From positions 1-64,000 of the forward strand of contig JAAYFS010000062.1 in the NCBI GenBank assembly GCA_012728115.1: a stretch of DNA of 64,000 nucleotides, written 5' to 3'. This stretch comes from Bacillota bacterium. Lineage in GTDB: Bacteria; Bacillota; Limnochordia; Darwinibacteriales; JAAYFS01. Each line of letters begins with the position of its first letter. Within the stretch, counting starts at the first letter, position 1. The notes under the pieces were generated by a model. The model was not told the DNA's origin. It saw nothing but the letters and a program-made list of their open reading frames with translations, and made no database searches. A program made the translations under genes and the position numbers. Shown one piece after another: positions 52,035-61,084 of the stretch.

Positions 52035-53525
52035 TTAACACAGTAAACGCCTAAACGAAATCAATTTCCTAAGTATTTCGCTTACTTGATTTATCTGGTC
52101 AAAGGTAGTTTGATGCGAAAGACTAAAACGGACAGCATGAGCCTTTTGTTTATTTGTAAGTGCCGCTATAACATGAGATGGTTTTTTACCACCACTACAG
52201 GCAGAACCACTTGAACAAGCAACCCCTTCTAGATCTAAATCAAGCACCAATTCGTGTGCTGGATAGTCATCGAGAGAAAAACATAGGTTGTTAGCTAATC
52301 TTTTTGATGGATGCCCATAGATCTTAGCACCAAATTCTTCTTTTAGAGTGGTTTCTAACATATCTCTCAATTCTCTAACCGATTGGACTTTACTCTGAAA
52401 TTCCAATATTAGTTCACAAGCGATACCAAAGCCAATTATACCAGGCATATTTTCGGTCCCCGATCTAAGATTATTCTCTTGTCCACCCCCACTGATCAAA
52501 GGTAGAAAAGGAGTTCCTTCTTTCAAGAAAAGTGCTCCGATCCCTTTAGGAGCATAAATTTTATGCCCAGAAATCGATGCTGCGTCAAAAATTGCTCTCT
52601 CGTGTGATTGGAGAAACCCACTAAAACCTAGCCCCTGAATTAAATCCGTATGGAAATATGCACCATGTTTATGTGTTAAATACGCAAGTTCTTCGATGGG
52701 TTGAATGGTTCCGACCTCATTATTTGCGTACATAATGCTAACTAACCCAACATTCTTGGTCAATATCGATTCAAGATCCTTTGGATTGACCGCACCATAG
52801 TGATCCACGGGTAGCACTGTTACTTTATATCCTTTTTCTTGTAATCTTGGTAGATGAGCTAAAATTGAAGGATGCTCGATTACACTGGTAACAAAATGTT
52901 TTCTCTCTTGCGGCAAAGCTTCTAAGATGCCCCAGATCGCCAAGAAATTTGCTTCTGTTCCACCACTAGTATAGATAATCTCTGATTCTTTAGCTTTGAA
53001 TAACCTCGCAACATTTTCCCGCGCCTTTACCATAGCTTCTTTGGCAATTCGCCCATCATAATGAATGCTTGATGGATTACCAAAACCCTCTTTTAATGCC
53101 CAATTTATCCCAGCCACAACCTCACTATGAACAGGCGTTGTCGAAGCGTGATCAAGATAAACAACATTTCTTTCTCCGCCACGAATTAACTCTCTTAGCG
53201 TCAACTCGTCTTTATCCTGTTCGATCAAACCATTCCAGTTACTTATTCCTGGAACAACGAACACATTTTTATAGCCCTGTCTTTTTAGATAACGTGCGGC
53301 AGCGTTCGAACGATTGATGGTGTTACAGATAATAATGATCTTCTTATCAAAAGGTAAATATCCTTTATGAACCACTCTTGGGAGTTCACCTAAGGGTATC
53401 TTAAATGAGTTAGGTAGATGCCGATCACAGAATTCATGATGTTCACGGACATCTATTAGAAGAGTTGATTTTGCTAACATAGGATCCGCTAGTATTTCAT
53501 TTAACTCTTTCGTACTTATTTGCAT
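52035..53525 (-). CDS. Rhodanese-cysteine desulfurase fusion protein
   Basis: The 496-residue protein joins two sulfur-transfer enzymes. Residues 1 to about 105 form a rhodanese domain with the active loop CNTINRS (Cys 67). Residues of about 121-496 form a NifS/IscS cysteine desulfurase: YLDHASTTPVH, SGGTEANFLA, PLP lysine in ISGHKIYAPKG (Lys 322) and the persulfide Cys in CSSGSACSGG (Cys 443). All key residues are present, so the fusion is probably active, passing sulfur from cysteine to the rhodanese. Target pathway unknown; no iscU or thiI nearby. ATG start with GGAGGT. Confidence 0.93.
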   Translation of the reverse strand: MQISTKELNEILADPMLAKSTLLIDVREHHEFCDRHLPNSFKIPLGELPRVVHKGYLPFDKKIIIICNTINRSNAAARYLKRQGYKNVFVVPGISNWNGLIEQDKDELTLRELIRGGERNVVYLDHASTTPVHSEVVAGINWALKEGFGNPSSIHYDGRIAKEAMVKARENVARLFKAKESEIIYTSGGTEANFLAIWGILEALPQERKHFVTSVIEHPSILAHLPRLQEKGYKVTVLPVDHYGAVNPKDLESILTKNVGLVSIMYANNEVGTIQPIEELAYLTHKHGAYFHTDLIQGLGFSGFLQSHERAIFDAASISGHKIYAPKGIGALFLKEGTPFLPLISGGGQENNLRSGTENMPGIIGFGIACELILEFQSKVQSVRELRDMLETTLKEEFGAKIYGHPSKRLANNLCFSLDDYPAHELVLDLDLEGVACSSGSACSGGKKPSHVIAALTNKQKAHAVRFSLSHQTTFDQINQVSEILRKLISFRRLLC

Positions 53526-53570
53526 GTTCGCACCTCCACCTAATTACATTATGAGGTAGTGGCGGGTGTT

Positions 53571-53619
53571 GTGAAAAAAATCTCTTGTCATTAATTGTCG
53601 CATTAATGACAAGAGATTT
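53571..53619 (-). terminator. Terminator of the FtsH-like gene
   Basis: AAATCTCTTGTCATTAAT and ATTAATGACAAGAGATTT form a perfect 18-bp stem with a 6-base loop; leftward TTTTTTTCAC follows. It starts 2 bases past the gene's stop. Confidence 0.92.
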
Positions 53620-53621
53620 CC

Positions 53622-55130
53622 TTAGACCGCAGCTTTTAGCATTTGCCTAAATATACTTCCAGAGATTTTTTCGTTTTCTAGCAAATGTGAAGCCAACATT
53701 TCCATTTCCTTTTTAAATTTCAGTAATATCTCTTTTACTAGCTGTTCCTGTTCCTTGATAATCTTAGTAATTCCCTCATGTATAATAGTTTGGGGAATAT
53801 CCTTACTTACAATACCGAGATCGGATAACCCTGAAAGAATCATCTTCTTTGCTATTTCGGTAGCCTGTTCAATATCATTGACTGCACCAGTAGATCGCTG
53901 TCCAAAAACAAGTTCTTCTGCCACAGCCCCCGCTAGACACACTTGAATTCTACCTGCCAACTCATCCTTAGTATAAAGATACTGATCATCAGCTGGACTC
54001 AATCTCATATACCCTAAAGCATTACCGCGTGAAGAGATAGTAATAGATGAAACCGAGCCAGCGCGATTTACCTCACCTAAAATCGCATGCCCAATCTCAT
54101 GATAGGCAATTCGCCTCTTTTCTTCTAAGCTAGGATGGCGATCTAATTTTTCACCCAGCATTACTTTTTCGATCGCATCTCTAAGGTCAGAAGCGGAAAT
54201 TTCGGATCTGTTCTTTCGCAACGCATAAATGGCCGCTTCATTCAACACGCTTTCTAAATGTGCTCCAGAGAATCCAAAAGTCTCTTTTGCAACCGCTTCT
54301 AAATCCACATCTTGAGCCAAAGGCTTATTTCGCGCATGGATTTTTAGAATATGAAGTCTACCATTTTTGTCTGGAAGATCAACTTTTACGATTCGATCAA
54401 AGCGCCCTGGGCGCATCAAAGCGGGATCAAGCATATCCACCCTATTGGTCGCTCCTACTACCAGAACCTTTATTTTCTGACCTACTCTGATTCCATCGAT
54501 CTGAGTTAGTAATTCATTAAGTGTTTGGTCGTATTCCATATGTCCCGAATTGCGACCTCTTTTTGCCCCCAAAACGTCAATTTCATCGATAAAAATAATT
54601 GCACTACTTTTACTGGCTTTATCGGCATCTTGATAGGCCTTTTTAAATAGTTTCCTCACTCTAGACGCTCCAACCCCAGCGTACATCTCTACAAACTCAG
54701 AACCCACTGCTGATAAAAACACCGAATCGGTGTAGTTTGCCGCTGCTTTAGCCATTAAGGTCTTACCAGTGCCTGGAGGTCCCGCAAGTAAAATTCCTTT
54801 TAAAGGCCTAATTCCGAGTTTCCTAGCCCTCTCTTCATTTCGCATTAAATTGAGAGCTTCCTTTAATTCACGTTTAGCCACTTCTTGTCCCCCGATATCC
54901 TCAAAACTTACTGAAGGAATCGCTAATCCCGAAGCTGCATTCGCCCGTAGAGATTCGAATTTTTTACCATCGCCCCGTCCTTCGATTAAAAATCGTAACA
55001 CAAAAAACATCGTTCCTATAACAAGAAGCGGTGTCACATCAAAACCTTGATAGATAAGGAAAATAAGAACTGCTAAGCCAATTCCAGTCATAATTTCTCT
55101 ATAGAGTTGCTTCAACCATTTCACCCCCAT
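53622..55130 (-). CDS. FtsH-like AAA protease without extracytoplasmic domain
   Basis: Two membrane segments (residues about 13-29 and 34-48) are separated by only a few residues, so the roughly 70-residue outer domain of true FtsH is missing and the protein is 502 residues long. The AAA domain has GPPGTGKT, IIFIDEID and RPGRFDR; the pore loop reads MYAGVG in place of MFVGVG. The peptidase domain has HEIGHA and NDIEQAT (zinc His, Glu, Asp), so it should be active. Substrates unknown. The gene starts 32 bases inside its upstream neighbour, suggesting a coupled pair. Confidence 0.9.
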   Translation of the reverse strand: MGVKWLKQLYREIMTGIGLAVLIFLIYQGFDVTPLLVIGTMFFVLRFLIEGRGDGKKFESLRANAASGLAIPSVSFEDIGGQEVAKRELKEALNLMRNEERARKLGIRPLKGILLAGPPGTGKTLMAKAAANYTDSVFLSAVGSEFVEMYAGVGASRVRKLFKKAYQDADKASKSSAIIFIDEIDVLGAKRGRNSGHMEYDQTLNELLTQIDGIRVGQKIKVLVVGATNRVDMLDPALMRPGRFDRIVKVDLPDKNGRLHILKIHARNKPLAQDVDLEAVAKETFGFSGAHLESVLNEAAIYALRKNRSEISASDLRDAIEKVMLGEKLDRHPSLEEKRRIAYHEIGHAILGEVNRAGSVSSITISSRGNALGYMRLSPADDQYLYTKDELAGRIQVCLAGAVAEELVFGQRSTGAVNDIEQATEIAKKMILSGLSDLGIVSKDIPQTIIHEGITKIIKEQEQLVKEILLKFKKEMEMLASHLLENEKISGSIFRQMLKAAV

Positions 55131-55656
55131 CTATGGTCTTGACCAGGATGGAACCATCCCGTGCTACTACGCGGTATAAGATATTTTGCTCTGTCCAAAG
55201 TTGAACATAGATATAGTTATTATCAACACTTATACGCTGTTGAATATCGAACTCGTCAGCAATTCTGGCTACTTCCTCCGCCATAACTCGAAAGTTACCG
55301 ACAGTGAGGGCTTCTTGAATGGCAAAATGCATCTGATGATAGGCTCGGTCTAACAGATCATTGGAGTTATCAGTTATTGTAAAATTAAATTTACCGCCAT
55401 TCTTACTAGAAACTGCGAAAACATTATCCATTACCTCTTTAAGAGGTTTATCGTTATCTAAAATTAAAATAAGATCAAAGCCATAGGACTCTTGCGATAA
55501 CCTAACAGCTTGAACACCCTCAATCGTTTCAAAAGCATTTACCATTGGTACTATGGTACGCTGGTAAAACGTCAGCTTTTGAACTCCAAAAATTATTCCA
55601 ATAGCCAACAAAAAAACCACTATCGCTACTGGAATATTAAATCCCTTAAAGGTCAT
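55099..55656 (-). CDS. Membrane-anchored hypothetical protein coupled to the FtsH-like protease
   Basis: I do not recognise the family. An N-terminal membrane segment (IPVAIVVFLLAIGIIFGVQKL) is followed by about 160 residues with alternating strands and a long helix (LLDRAYHQMHFAIQEALTVGNFRVMAEEVARIADEF). Its 3' end overlaps the protease gene by 32 bases, so both are probably translated together. It could replace the missing extracytoplasmic part of FtsH as an adaptor, which is inference. Of two possible ATG starts the second (55656) has better spacing from AGGAAAGG. Confidence 0.6.
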   Translation of the reverse strand: MTFKGFNIPVAIVVFLLAIGIIFGVQKLTFYQRTIVPMVNAFETIEGVQAVRLSQESYGFDLILILDNDKPLKEVMDNVFAVSSKNGGKFNFTITDNSNDLLDRAYHQMHFAIQEALTVGNFRVMAEEVARIADEFDIQQRISVDNNYIYVQLWTEQNILYRVVARDGSILVKTIDGGEMVEATL

Positions 55657-55720
55657 TACAAGCATCCTTTCCTAGGCTAGAGTTACTTACATAAGTCAGT
55701 ATACCATATTTTTTACCCCG

Positions 55721-55757
55721 AAAAAACAGAAGGATAACATTAACAAATGCTATCCTT
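55721..55757 (-). terminator. Terminator of rimO-pgsA
   Basis: Leftward AAGGATAGCATT and AATGTTATCCTT pair with one mismatch, followed by CTGTTTTTT. It overlaps the pgsA stop codon. Confidence 0.75.
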
Positions 55758-56286
55758 AACTGGATGGTTTATTAAAATCCTTAAAGATATTTTGGGCTTT
55801 AATAAAATAATCTACGCCAGAAATTATCGTTATCCCTGCAGCAAACCACAGAATTGCTAGTCCACCTGGTACACCAACGATCAAAGCTAAGATCGCGATA
55901 ATCTGAGAAAGTGTCTTTAATTTACCTAGCTTCGAGGCGGAAATAACTACTCCCTCCGCTGCTGCTAAAATTCTTAAACCAGATATGGCAAATTCACGAC
56001 CTATTATGACAAAAGCGACCCACGCATTGATTTCGCCCAGTTGTACCAGGCTTAACAATGCAGCAGATATTAGAAGTTTGTCAGCAATAGGATCGATCAG
56101 CTTGCCAAATTTCGTTATTTCTTTTCTAACGCGAGCGACATACCCATCCAACCCGTCTGTAATCGCGGCAATCATGAAAATCGCCGCTGCTAGATAGTTT
56201 CCATAAGGAATGGTTTCCAAAAGCAGAATCATGAAGACAGGCACCAAGAAAATTCGAACCATAGTTAACCAGTTTGCTAAATTCAA
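55756..56286 (-). CDS. pgsA: CDP-diacylglycerol-glycerol-3-phosphate 3-phosphatidyltransferase
   Basis: PgsA makes phosphatidylglycerol phosphate from CDP-diacylglycerol. The CDP-alcohol phosphotransferase motif is seen as DGLDGYVARVRKEITKFGKLIDPIADKL (DGxxAR...G...D...D type). Four or more membrane helices and a 176-residue length are normal. Its ATG overlaps the rimO stop (ATGA). The two are neighbours in most Firmicutes. Confidence 0.96.
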   Translation of the reverse strand: MNLANWLTMVRIFLVPVFMILLLETIPYGNYLAAAIFMIAAITDGLDGYVARVRKEITKFGKLIDPIADKLLISAALLSLVQLGEINAWVAFVIIGREFAISGLRILAAAEGVVISASKLGKLKTLSQIIAILALIVGVPGGLAILWFAAGITIISGVDYFIKAQNIFKDFNKPSS

Positions 56287-57629
56287 ATCTCACTCCCCCC
56301 TACTATTTCCCCAACCAAATCATATGGATGTGCTTCTGTAATAGTTACCCGTTTAAATTCTCCAGCTTTGGCAAGTTTGTTTCCTATATATATTACTCCA
56401 TCGACTTCAGGAGCTTGTCCGTAATGGCGACCTTGAATTAAAAGATCTGTTTCGGTTGATCGACCCTCGATCAACACTTCGAAGGTTTTTCCTACCAATT
56501 GTTCATTCAATTCCAACGAGATCCTTTGTTGAAGGGTCATTAAACTTTGATAACGTTCTTCTTTGATTTCCTCTGGTACCTGATTCGGCATCGAAAAAGC
56601 TAGCGTATCCTCTTCTTGCGAATATTTAAACACACCGACATGATTCAGGCGTGCTTCCTTCAAAAACTCATAAAGTAGGCTAAAATCATCATTAGTTTCT
56701 CCAGGAAAACCAACAATAAAAGTACTGCGTAAAAAGACCTCTGGGATGCTATCCTTAATGGACTTGATTGTGGTTAAGAGTTTTTCAAAATCCCCTGGTC
56801 GACGCATGGCTGACAATATTGATTTGGATGCATGTTGGAGTGGCAAGTCAATATATTTCACGATCTTTTCGTTCGTTGCTATTAACTCTAGTAGCTCCTC
56901 AGATAATTGCGATGGGTAAGCATATAGCAGTCTGATCCAAGGAATATCTACCTTAACAAGCTCTTTGATTAAATCATTAATACTTAATCCAATATCCCGT
57001 CCAAAACTAGTAGAATCTTGAGCAATTAAGTTGATTTCCTTTACTCCGACTTCGCTTAGAGCTCTCGCTTCTGCTACAATGGAAGCGATCGACCGACTCT
57101 TTAGCCTACCACGTATTTTGGGAATTACACAAAAAGCACAACTGTGATTGCACCCTTCCGAAATTTTTAAATACGCCATATGATTACCAGTAGCTAAAAC
57201 TCGGGGAACTGCGGGTTGATCGTATGAGAATTTGCTTTGAGGTATGGAATGAACTTTTTTTCCTTGAAAGATGGAGGTAATTACGTTATGGATCTGATCC
57301 ATTTCGGCATTGCCTAAAATACCATCGATTTCTGGGAGTTCGTCAATTAGTTCTTGCGAGTAACGAGCGGATAAACAACCCGTCACTATTAAAGCCTTAC
57401 AATTGCCACTTTCTTTGTAATTGGCCATCTCCAAGATGGTGGTGATCGATTCTTCTTTCGCCGGACCAATAAATCCACAAGTATTAATAATGATGACATC
57501 TGCTTCCTCGGGAGCGATTTCCAATTGATAGCCATGTTCTTTAAGATAACCTAAAATGATCTCGCTATCTACAAGGTTCTTAGCACATCCTAATGATATC
57601 AATCCTACTTTAATTTTAGCTATTGACAC
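56283..57629 (-). CDS. rimO: Ribosomal protein S12 methylthiotransferase RimO
   Basis: RimO adds a methylthio group to the S12 aspartate. The three domains are the N-terminal UPF0004 domain with cluster cysteines (LGCAKNLVDSE, NTCGFIGPAKEESI, VTGCLSARY), the radical SAM core with GCNHSCAFCVIPKIRGRLKSR, and a C-terminal TRAM domain (GKTFEVLIEGRS). The length of 448 is normal. The start has an AAAGGAG site. It leads the pgsA transcription unit. Confidence 0.97.
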   Translation of the reverse strand: MSIAKIKVGLISLGCAKNLVDSEIILGYLKEHGYQLEIAPEEADVIIINTCGFIGPAKEESITTILEMANYKESGNCKALIVTGCLSARYSQELIDELPEIDGILGNAEMDQIHNVITSIFQGKKVHSIPQSKFSYDQPAVPRVLATGNHMAYLKISEGCNHSCAFCVIPKIRGRLKSRSIASIVAEARALSEVGVKEINLIAQDSTSFGRDIGLSINDLIKELVKVDIPWIRLLYAYPSQLSEELLELIATNEKIVKYIDLPLQHASKSILSAMRRPGDFEKLLTTIKSIKDSIPEVFLRSTFIVGFPGETNDDFSLLYEFLKEARLNHVGVFKYSQEEDTLAFSMPNQVPEEIKEERYQSLMTLQQRISLELNEQLVGKTFEVLIEGRSTETDLLIQGRHYGQAPEVDGVIYIGNKLAKAGEFKRVTITEAHPYDLVGEIVGGSEI

Positions 57630-57817
57630 TCAAAAATCTCCTTTCAGAGAATAATGCTAGATATTGGGCAAAAGATATTACCATAACTAGAACGCTCGTA
57701 CATAGTTTCGCTTTCTCCATGCTAAATCCTTCCGAAATAACAAGCGATGAAAAGAAGGATATTCTCAAAAAGATATAGAATTAACTGGGAGACTTGTTTA
57801 GACTGGTGGTTATAATA

Positions 57818-58036
57818 GTGAGAAAGAATGCCTTGGCATATTTGGGACTGGTTACTCAATTGGGACTGGTCATTGTTTTTTCTGTTATTCTCGGAGCCGT
57901 TGTAGGCTTGTATCTGGATAATTTTTTTGGAACAAAATTTCTTACCATTGTTTTCATCCTCTTAGGTTCTTTCTCAGGCCTATACTCCGTTTTTAAAACT
58001 TTGATTAAAATATCCATGGACGACTTGGATAAATAG
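57818..58036 (+). CDS. AtpI/AtpZ-like ATP synthase accessory protein
   Basis: The product has two membrane helices (LAYLGLVTQLGLVIVFSVILGAVVGLYLD and FLTIVFILLGSFSGLYSVFKTL), the form of AtpZ/AtpI, which helps assemble the c-ring or import magnesium. The ORF track starts at TTG 57794; the GTG at 57818 gives the family-type start RKNALAYLG and was chosen, though the ribosome site is weak (TGGTGG). It is followed 25 bases later by atpF with no atpB or atpE between. Confidence 0.75.
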   Translation: MRKNALAYLGLVTQLGLVIVFSVILGAVVGLYLDNFFGTKFLTIVFILLGSFSGLYSVFKTLIKISMDDLDK

Positions 58037-58061
58037 AATCGCAATAATATTTAAAGGAAGG

Positions 58062-58592
58062 GTGGACAAATTGATTGATCCAGTATTATTTCTACAACAA
58101 ACAGTTAACTTTATTCTCTTAATGATCTTATTGAGCTACGTTTTCTACAAGCCCGTTCGCAAAGTGATTGACGACCGCACCAAGGCAATTGAGGACCAGA
58201 TCGAATCAGCAAAAAACGATCGTGAAACAGCTGAAAAATTACGCCTAGATTTGGAAAAAAGACTAGCTGAAAGTAGAAATGAAGCTAAAGAATACATAGA
58301 CCAAGCCATCAAACGTGGTGAGCAAATGAAAGAAGATTTGCTCAACGAAGCACGTGCGGAAATCGAAAAAATGAAGGCACGCGCTCAAAAAGATATCGAA
58401 TTAGAAAAAGAAAAAGCATGGGCTGAATTGAAAAACAATGTAGCTGGATTATCTTTTGAGATCGCTTCCAAACTTGTAAAAGAAAGCTTAGATCAAGAAA
58501 AACATCAATCTTTGATTAATGAGGCAATTTTAAGTCTAGATCGGCTAGATACTAAGGATCACAATTACTTTTCTTTTGGTGATAAATCATGA
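58062..58592 (+). CDS. atpF: ATP synthase F0 subunit b
   Basis: AtpF is the peripheral stalk. A membrane helix at residues about 8-28 (FLQQTVNFILLMILLSYVFYKPV) is followed by a long charged helix (KAIEDQIESAKNDRETAEKLRLDLEKRL) continuing to residue 150. The length is usual. The ORF track's GTG start is close behind AAAGGAAGG; a TTG three codons later is also possible. It overlaps atpH by 4 bases (ATGA). Subunits a and c, usually encoded just upstream, are not in this window. Confidence 0.93.
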   Translation: MDKLIDPVLFLQQTVNFILLMILLSYVFYKPVRKVIDDRTKAIEDQIESAKNDRETAEKLRLDLEKRLAESRNEAKEYIDQAIKRGEQMKEDLLNEARAEIEKMKARAQKDIELEKEKAWAELKNNVAGLSFEIASKLVKESLDQEKHQSLINEAILSLDRLDTKDHNYFSFGDKS

Positions 58593-59128
58593 AGGAATCC
58601 GTTGTAGCGAATCGCTATGCGCAAGCTTTGTTTGATGTTAGCTTGCCAGAAGAACGAGAAAAATTATGCAGTACACTCACAGAAGTTGCTAAGATCCTTA
58701 ATCAGCCACAGTTTAAAAACTATCTGATGCATCCTAGAGTGACCCTCGATAAAAAACGTGAGTTTATTCAGGTTATGAAGCTTTCAACCATCCTGGAAAA
58801 ATTTTTACTCCTAGTGTTAGATAAAGGCAGAATCAACATCGTTCACGAGATTGCTACTTGTTTTGAACACCTTGTAGCCCAAGAAAAAAATTCTACCAAA
58901 GCTAAAGTAGTCTCAGCAGTGGAGCTAACGAACGAAGCCCTTGTCAGGATAAAAAGCAAGCTTGAAAACCTTACAGGAAAATCGGTTGAGGTTAATAACA
59001 TTGTATCTTCCGACGTAATCGGTGGCTTAGTAATAGAAGTTGAAGGAAAAGTTATTGACAGTAGTCTTGCCCGTTCCATCGAGCAACTTAAAAAATCAGC
59101 GCTCGCCTTACAAGTAAAGCAATATTAA
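58589..59128 (+). CDS. atpH: ATP synthase F1 subunit delta
   Basis: AtpH (OSCP) links F1 to the stalk. The N-terminal helical domain (VANRYAQALFDVSLPEEREKLCSTLTEVAKILN) and the C-terminal block SSDVIGGLVIEVEGKVIDSSLARSIEQLK are characteristic. It would normally be followed by atpA, but a strong terminator comes 19 bases later and then a helicase gene. The alpha, gamma, beta and epsilon genes are absent here. The operon is therefore incomplete or split across the genome. Confidence 0.95.
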   Translation: MKESVVANRYAQALFDVSLPEEREKLCSTLTEVAKILNQPQFKNYLMHPRVTLDKKREFIQVMKLSTILEKFLLLVLDKGRINIVHEIATCFEHLVAQEKNSTKAKVVSAVELTNEALVRIKSKLENLTGKSVEVNNIVSSDVIGGLVIEVEGKVIDSSLARSIEQLKKSALALQVKQY

Positions 59129-59146
59129 GATCATAAAAATAACCTT

Positions 59147-59189
59147 AAGCTGAGTAAATGATAGGAAACTACATTTACTCAGCTTTTTT
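59147..59189 (+). terminator. Terminator of the atpI-atpF-atpH unit
   Basis: AAGCTGAGTAAATG and CATTTACTCAGCTT form a perfect 14-bp stem with an 11-base loop, followed by TTTT. It lies right after the atpH stop. Confidence 0.9.
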
Positions 59190-59278
59190 ATGCCCTTAAA
59201 TATTTCGTTCGGAATTGGAGAAACTAATTGGACCATACCGATGATAAACAACATAATTATTTTACAAGGAGGAAATCT

Positions 59279-61084
59279 GTGATCCTAGATTCATTAGAAA
59301 TAACCGTCCCAATTCTAAGAAGCACCCAAACCCTCTTTGCTGATGATAATCTCGAAGAAGAATTTTTACCCCCAATTGAGCTGCCGCATTTTAATGTTGA
59401 ATTCTCACTAACTGGTTTTAAAAAAATTATTAACGAAATCCGAAAACGAAACTTTGATAGCTGGGAATGGTTTGTTTTAGCGAAAAAAGCGGATTGTCAC
59501 AGTTTAACACAAAATTTTGGCAGGCTACTTTGCTTGGAGCATTTAGAAGAAAGATGGAAGCGGTTCGGTGTAATCCCCTACCCCCACCAGGTTAAAACTG
59601 TGGAGAAAGTAATTAAGGAACTCAAAGGCCAAGCAATTTTGGCTGATGAAGTTGGGTTAGGGAAAACTATCGAAGCAGGAATGATTTTAAAGGAGTATAT
59701 GCTCAGAGGGTTAGTTAATCGTGCGCTGATCCTTACTCCAGCTTCTTTGTGTTGGCAGTGGTACCAAGAGTTACGCGAAAAATTCAATATTGTCTCAGGG
59801 ATTCAACGCTCGGAGTGGGACTGGGAATATTCTGATATTTTGATCGCTTCCATTGACACCGCCAAACGTCCCCCCCACCGCGACATTATCAAGAAAATCC
59901 CGTATGATATGTTGATCATCGATGAGGCTCATAAACTAAAGAATTCGAAAACCGCCAATTGGCAACTTATAAATCAAATGCAAAAAAAATACTGTTTAAT
60001 GTTAACTGCCACTCCAATTCAAAACGACCTAAAAGAACTATTTAACCTGATTTCTCTCTTAAAACCAGGTCAATTGGGTAGTTATCGTTCTTTTAAGGCT
60101 AAATTTGTTGCGGACAAACGAACCCCGAAGAACCCTGACCAGTTAAGAGAACTCCTCTCTCAGGTCCTAATTAGAAACCGCAGAGGTGAAGGAACCGTCG
60201 AGTTTACCGAACGCCATGTACAACCTATTATTGTTGAGTTATCTTCTGAAGAACGCCAAGTTTACAATCAAATCAGCAGTTTTATTAAATCAATTGGTTG
60301 GAAGGCGAACCATACAAATATTCTTCCATACGTCACCCTGCAACGAGAAGTATGCAGTAGTTTCTATGCCGCGGGATTAACCTTACAGAAGATGTGCCAA
60401 AAATATGGTGAAAATGCTAATCCGAAATTAGTTGAACTATTGCAATTAACTAGCAGTCTCCGAACGAATAGCAAATGCGATGTTTTAGAGAAACTATTAC
60501 GTAGGATCAATGATAAAGTAGTAGTGTTTACGGAGTATAAAGCAAGCCAAGAATACATTCGTTATCGGTTAGAACGAGCTGGCTTTTCTACCTTGGGATT
60601 TGACGGTTCATTGTCGCGTGGCAAAAAGGAGTGGATCAAACATTTATTTCAAAAGAGTGGTCAAATTCTAGTCAGTACCGAATCTGGAGGCGAAGGCTTA
60701 AACCTCCAATTCTGTAACCATGTGGTCAATTATGATTTGCCATGGAATCCAATGCGTTTAGAGCAGCGGATCGGTAGAGTTCATCGATTAGGACAAACTA
60801 AAGATGTGCATATCTATAATTTAATCACCAGAGGAACGATTGAAGAACACATTATGTATCTATTACACCAAAAAATAAACATGTTTGAGATGGTGCTCGG
60901 CGAACTTGAATCGATCCTAATTAGCCTTAAACTTGATCGTTCTTTCGAAGGATTGCTTACCGAGATCTTTCTCCGTAATGACGATGAAAAGGAAATCCAA
61001 AAGAAACTAGATGAATTAGGAGAGCGAATTATTCAGAGTCGCGAAGAAATCCAAAAATCACCATGGGAGCAGATTTATGGATAA
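59279..61084 (+). CDS. SNF2-family DNA-dependent ATPase/helicase (YqhH-like)
   Basis: The 601-residue protein has the SNF2 motor: motif I ILADEVGLGKTIEAG, Ia LTPASLCWQW, II IIDEAHKL, III LTATPIQND, and in the second lobe V STESGGEGLNLQFCNHVVNYD and VI NPMRLEQRIGRVHRLGQ. It has no extra domains, as in the RapA/YqhH group, so it should move along double-stranded DNA or displace proteins from it. The ORF track starts at TTG 59228; ACAAGGAGG before the GTG at 59279 decides the start. It overlaps the next gene by 8 bases. Confidence 0.93.
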   Translation: MILDSLEITVPILRSTQTLFADDNLEEEFLPPIELPHFNVEFSLTGFKKIINEIRKRNFDSWEWFVLAKKADCHSLTQNFGRLLCLEHLEERWKRFGVIPYPHQVKTVEKVIKELKGQAILADEVGLGKTIEAGMILKEYMLRGLVNRALILTPASLCWQWYQELREKFNIVSGIQRSEWDWEYSDILIASIDTAKRPPHRDIIKKIPYDMLIIDEAHKLKNSKTANWQLINQMQKKYCLMLTATPIQNDLKELFNLISLLKPGQLGSYRSFKAKFVADKRTPKNPDQLRELLSQVLIRNRRGEGTVEFTERHVQPIIVELSSEERQVYNQISSFIKSIGWKANHTNILPYVTLQREVCSSFYAAGLTLQKMCQKYGENANPKLVELLQLTSSLRTNSKCDVLEKLLRRINDKVVVFTEYKASQEYIRYRLERAGFSTLGFDGSLSRGKKEWIKHLFQKSGQILVSTESGGEGLNLQFCNHVVNYDLPWNPMRLEQRIGRVHRLGQTKDVHIYNLITRGTIEEHIMYLLHQKINMFEMVLGELESILISLKLDRSFEGLLTEIFLRNDDEKEIQKKLDELGERIIQSREEIQKSPWEQIYG

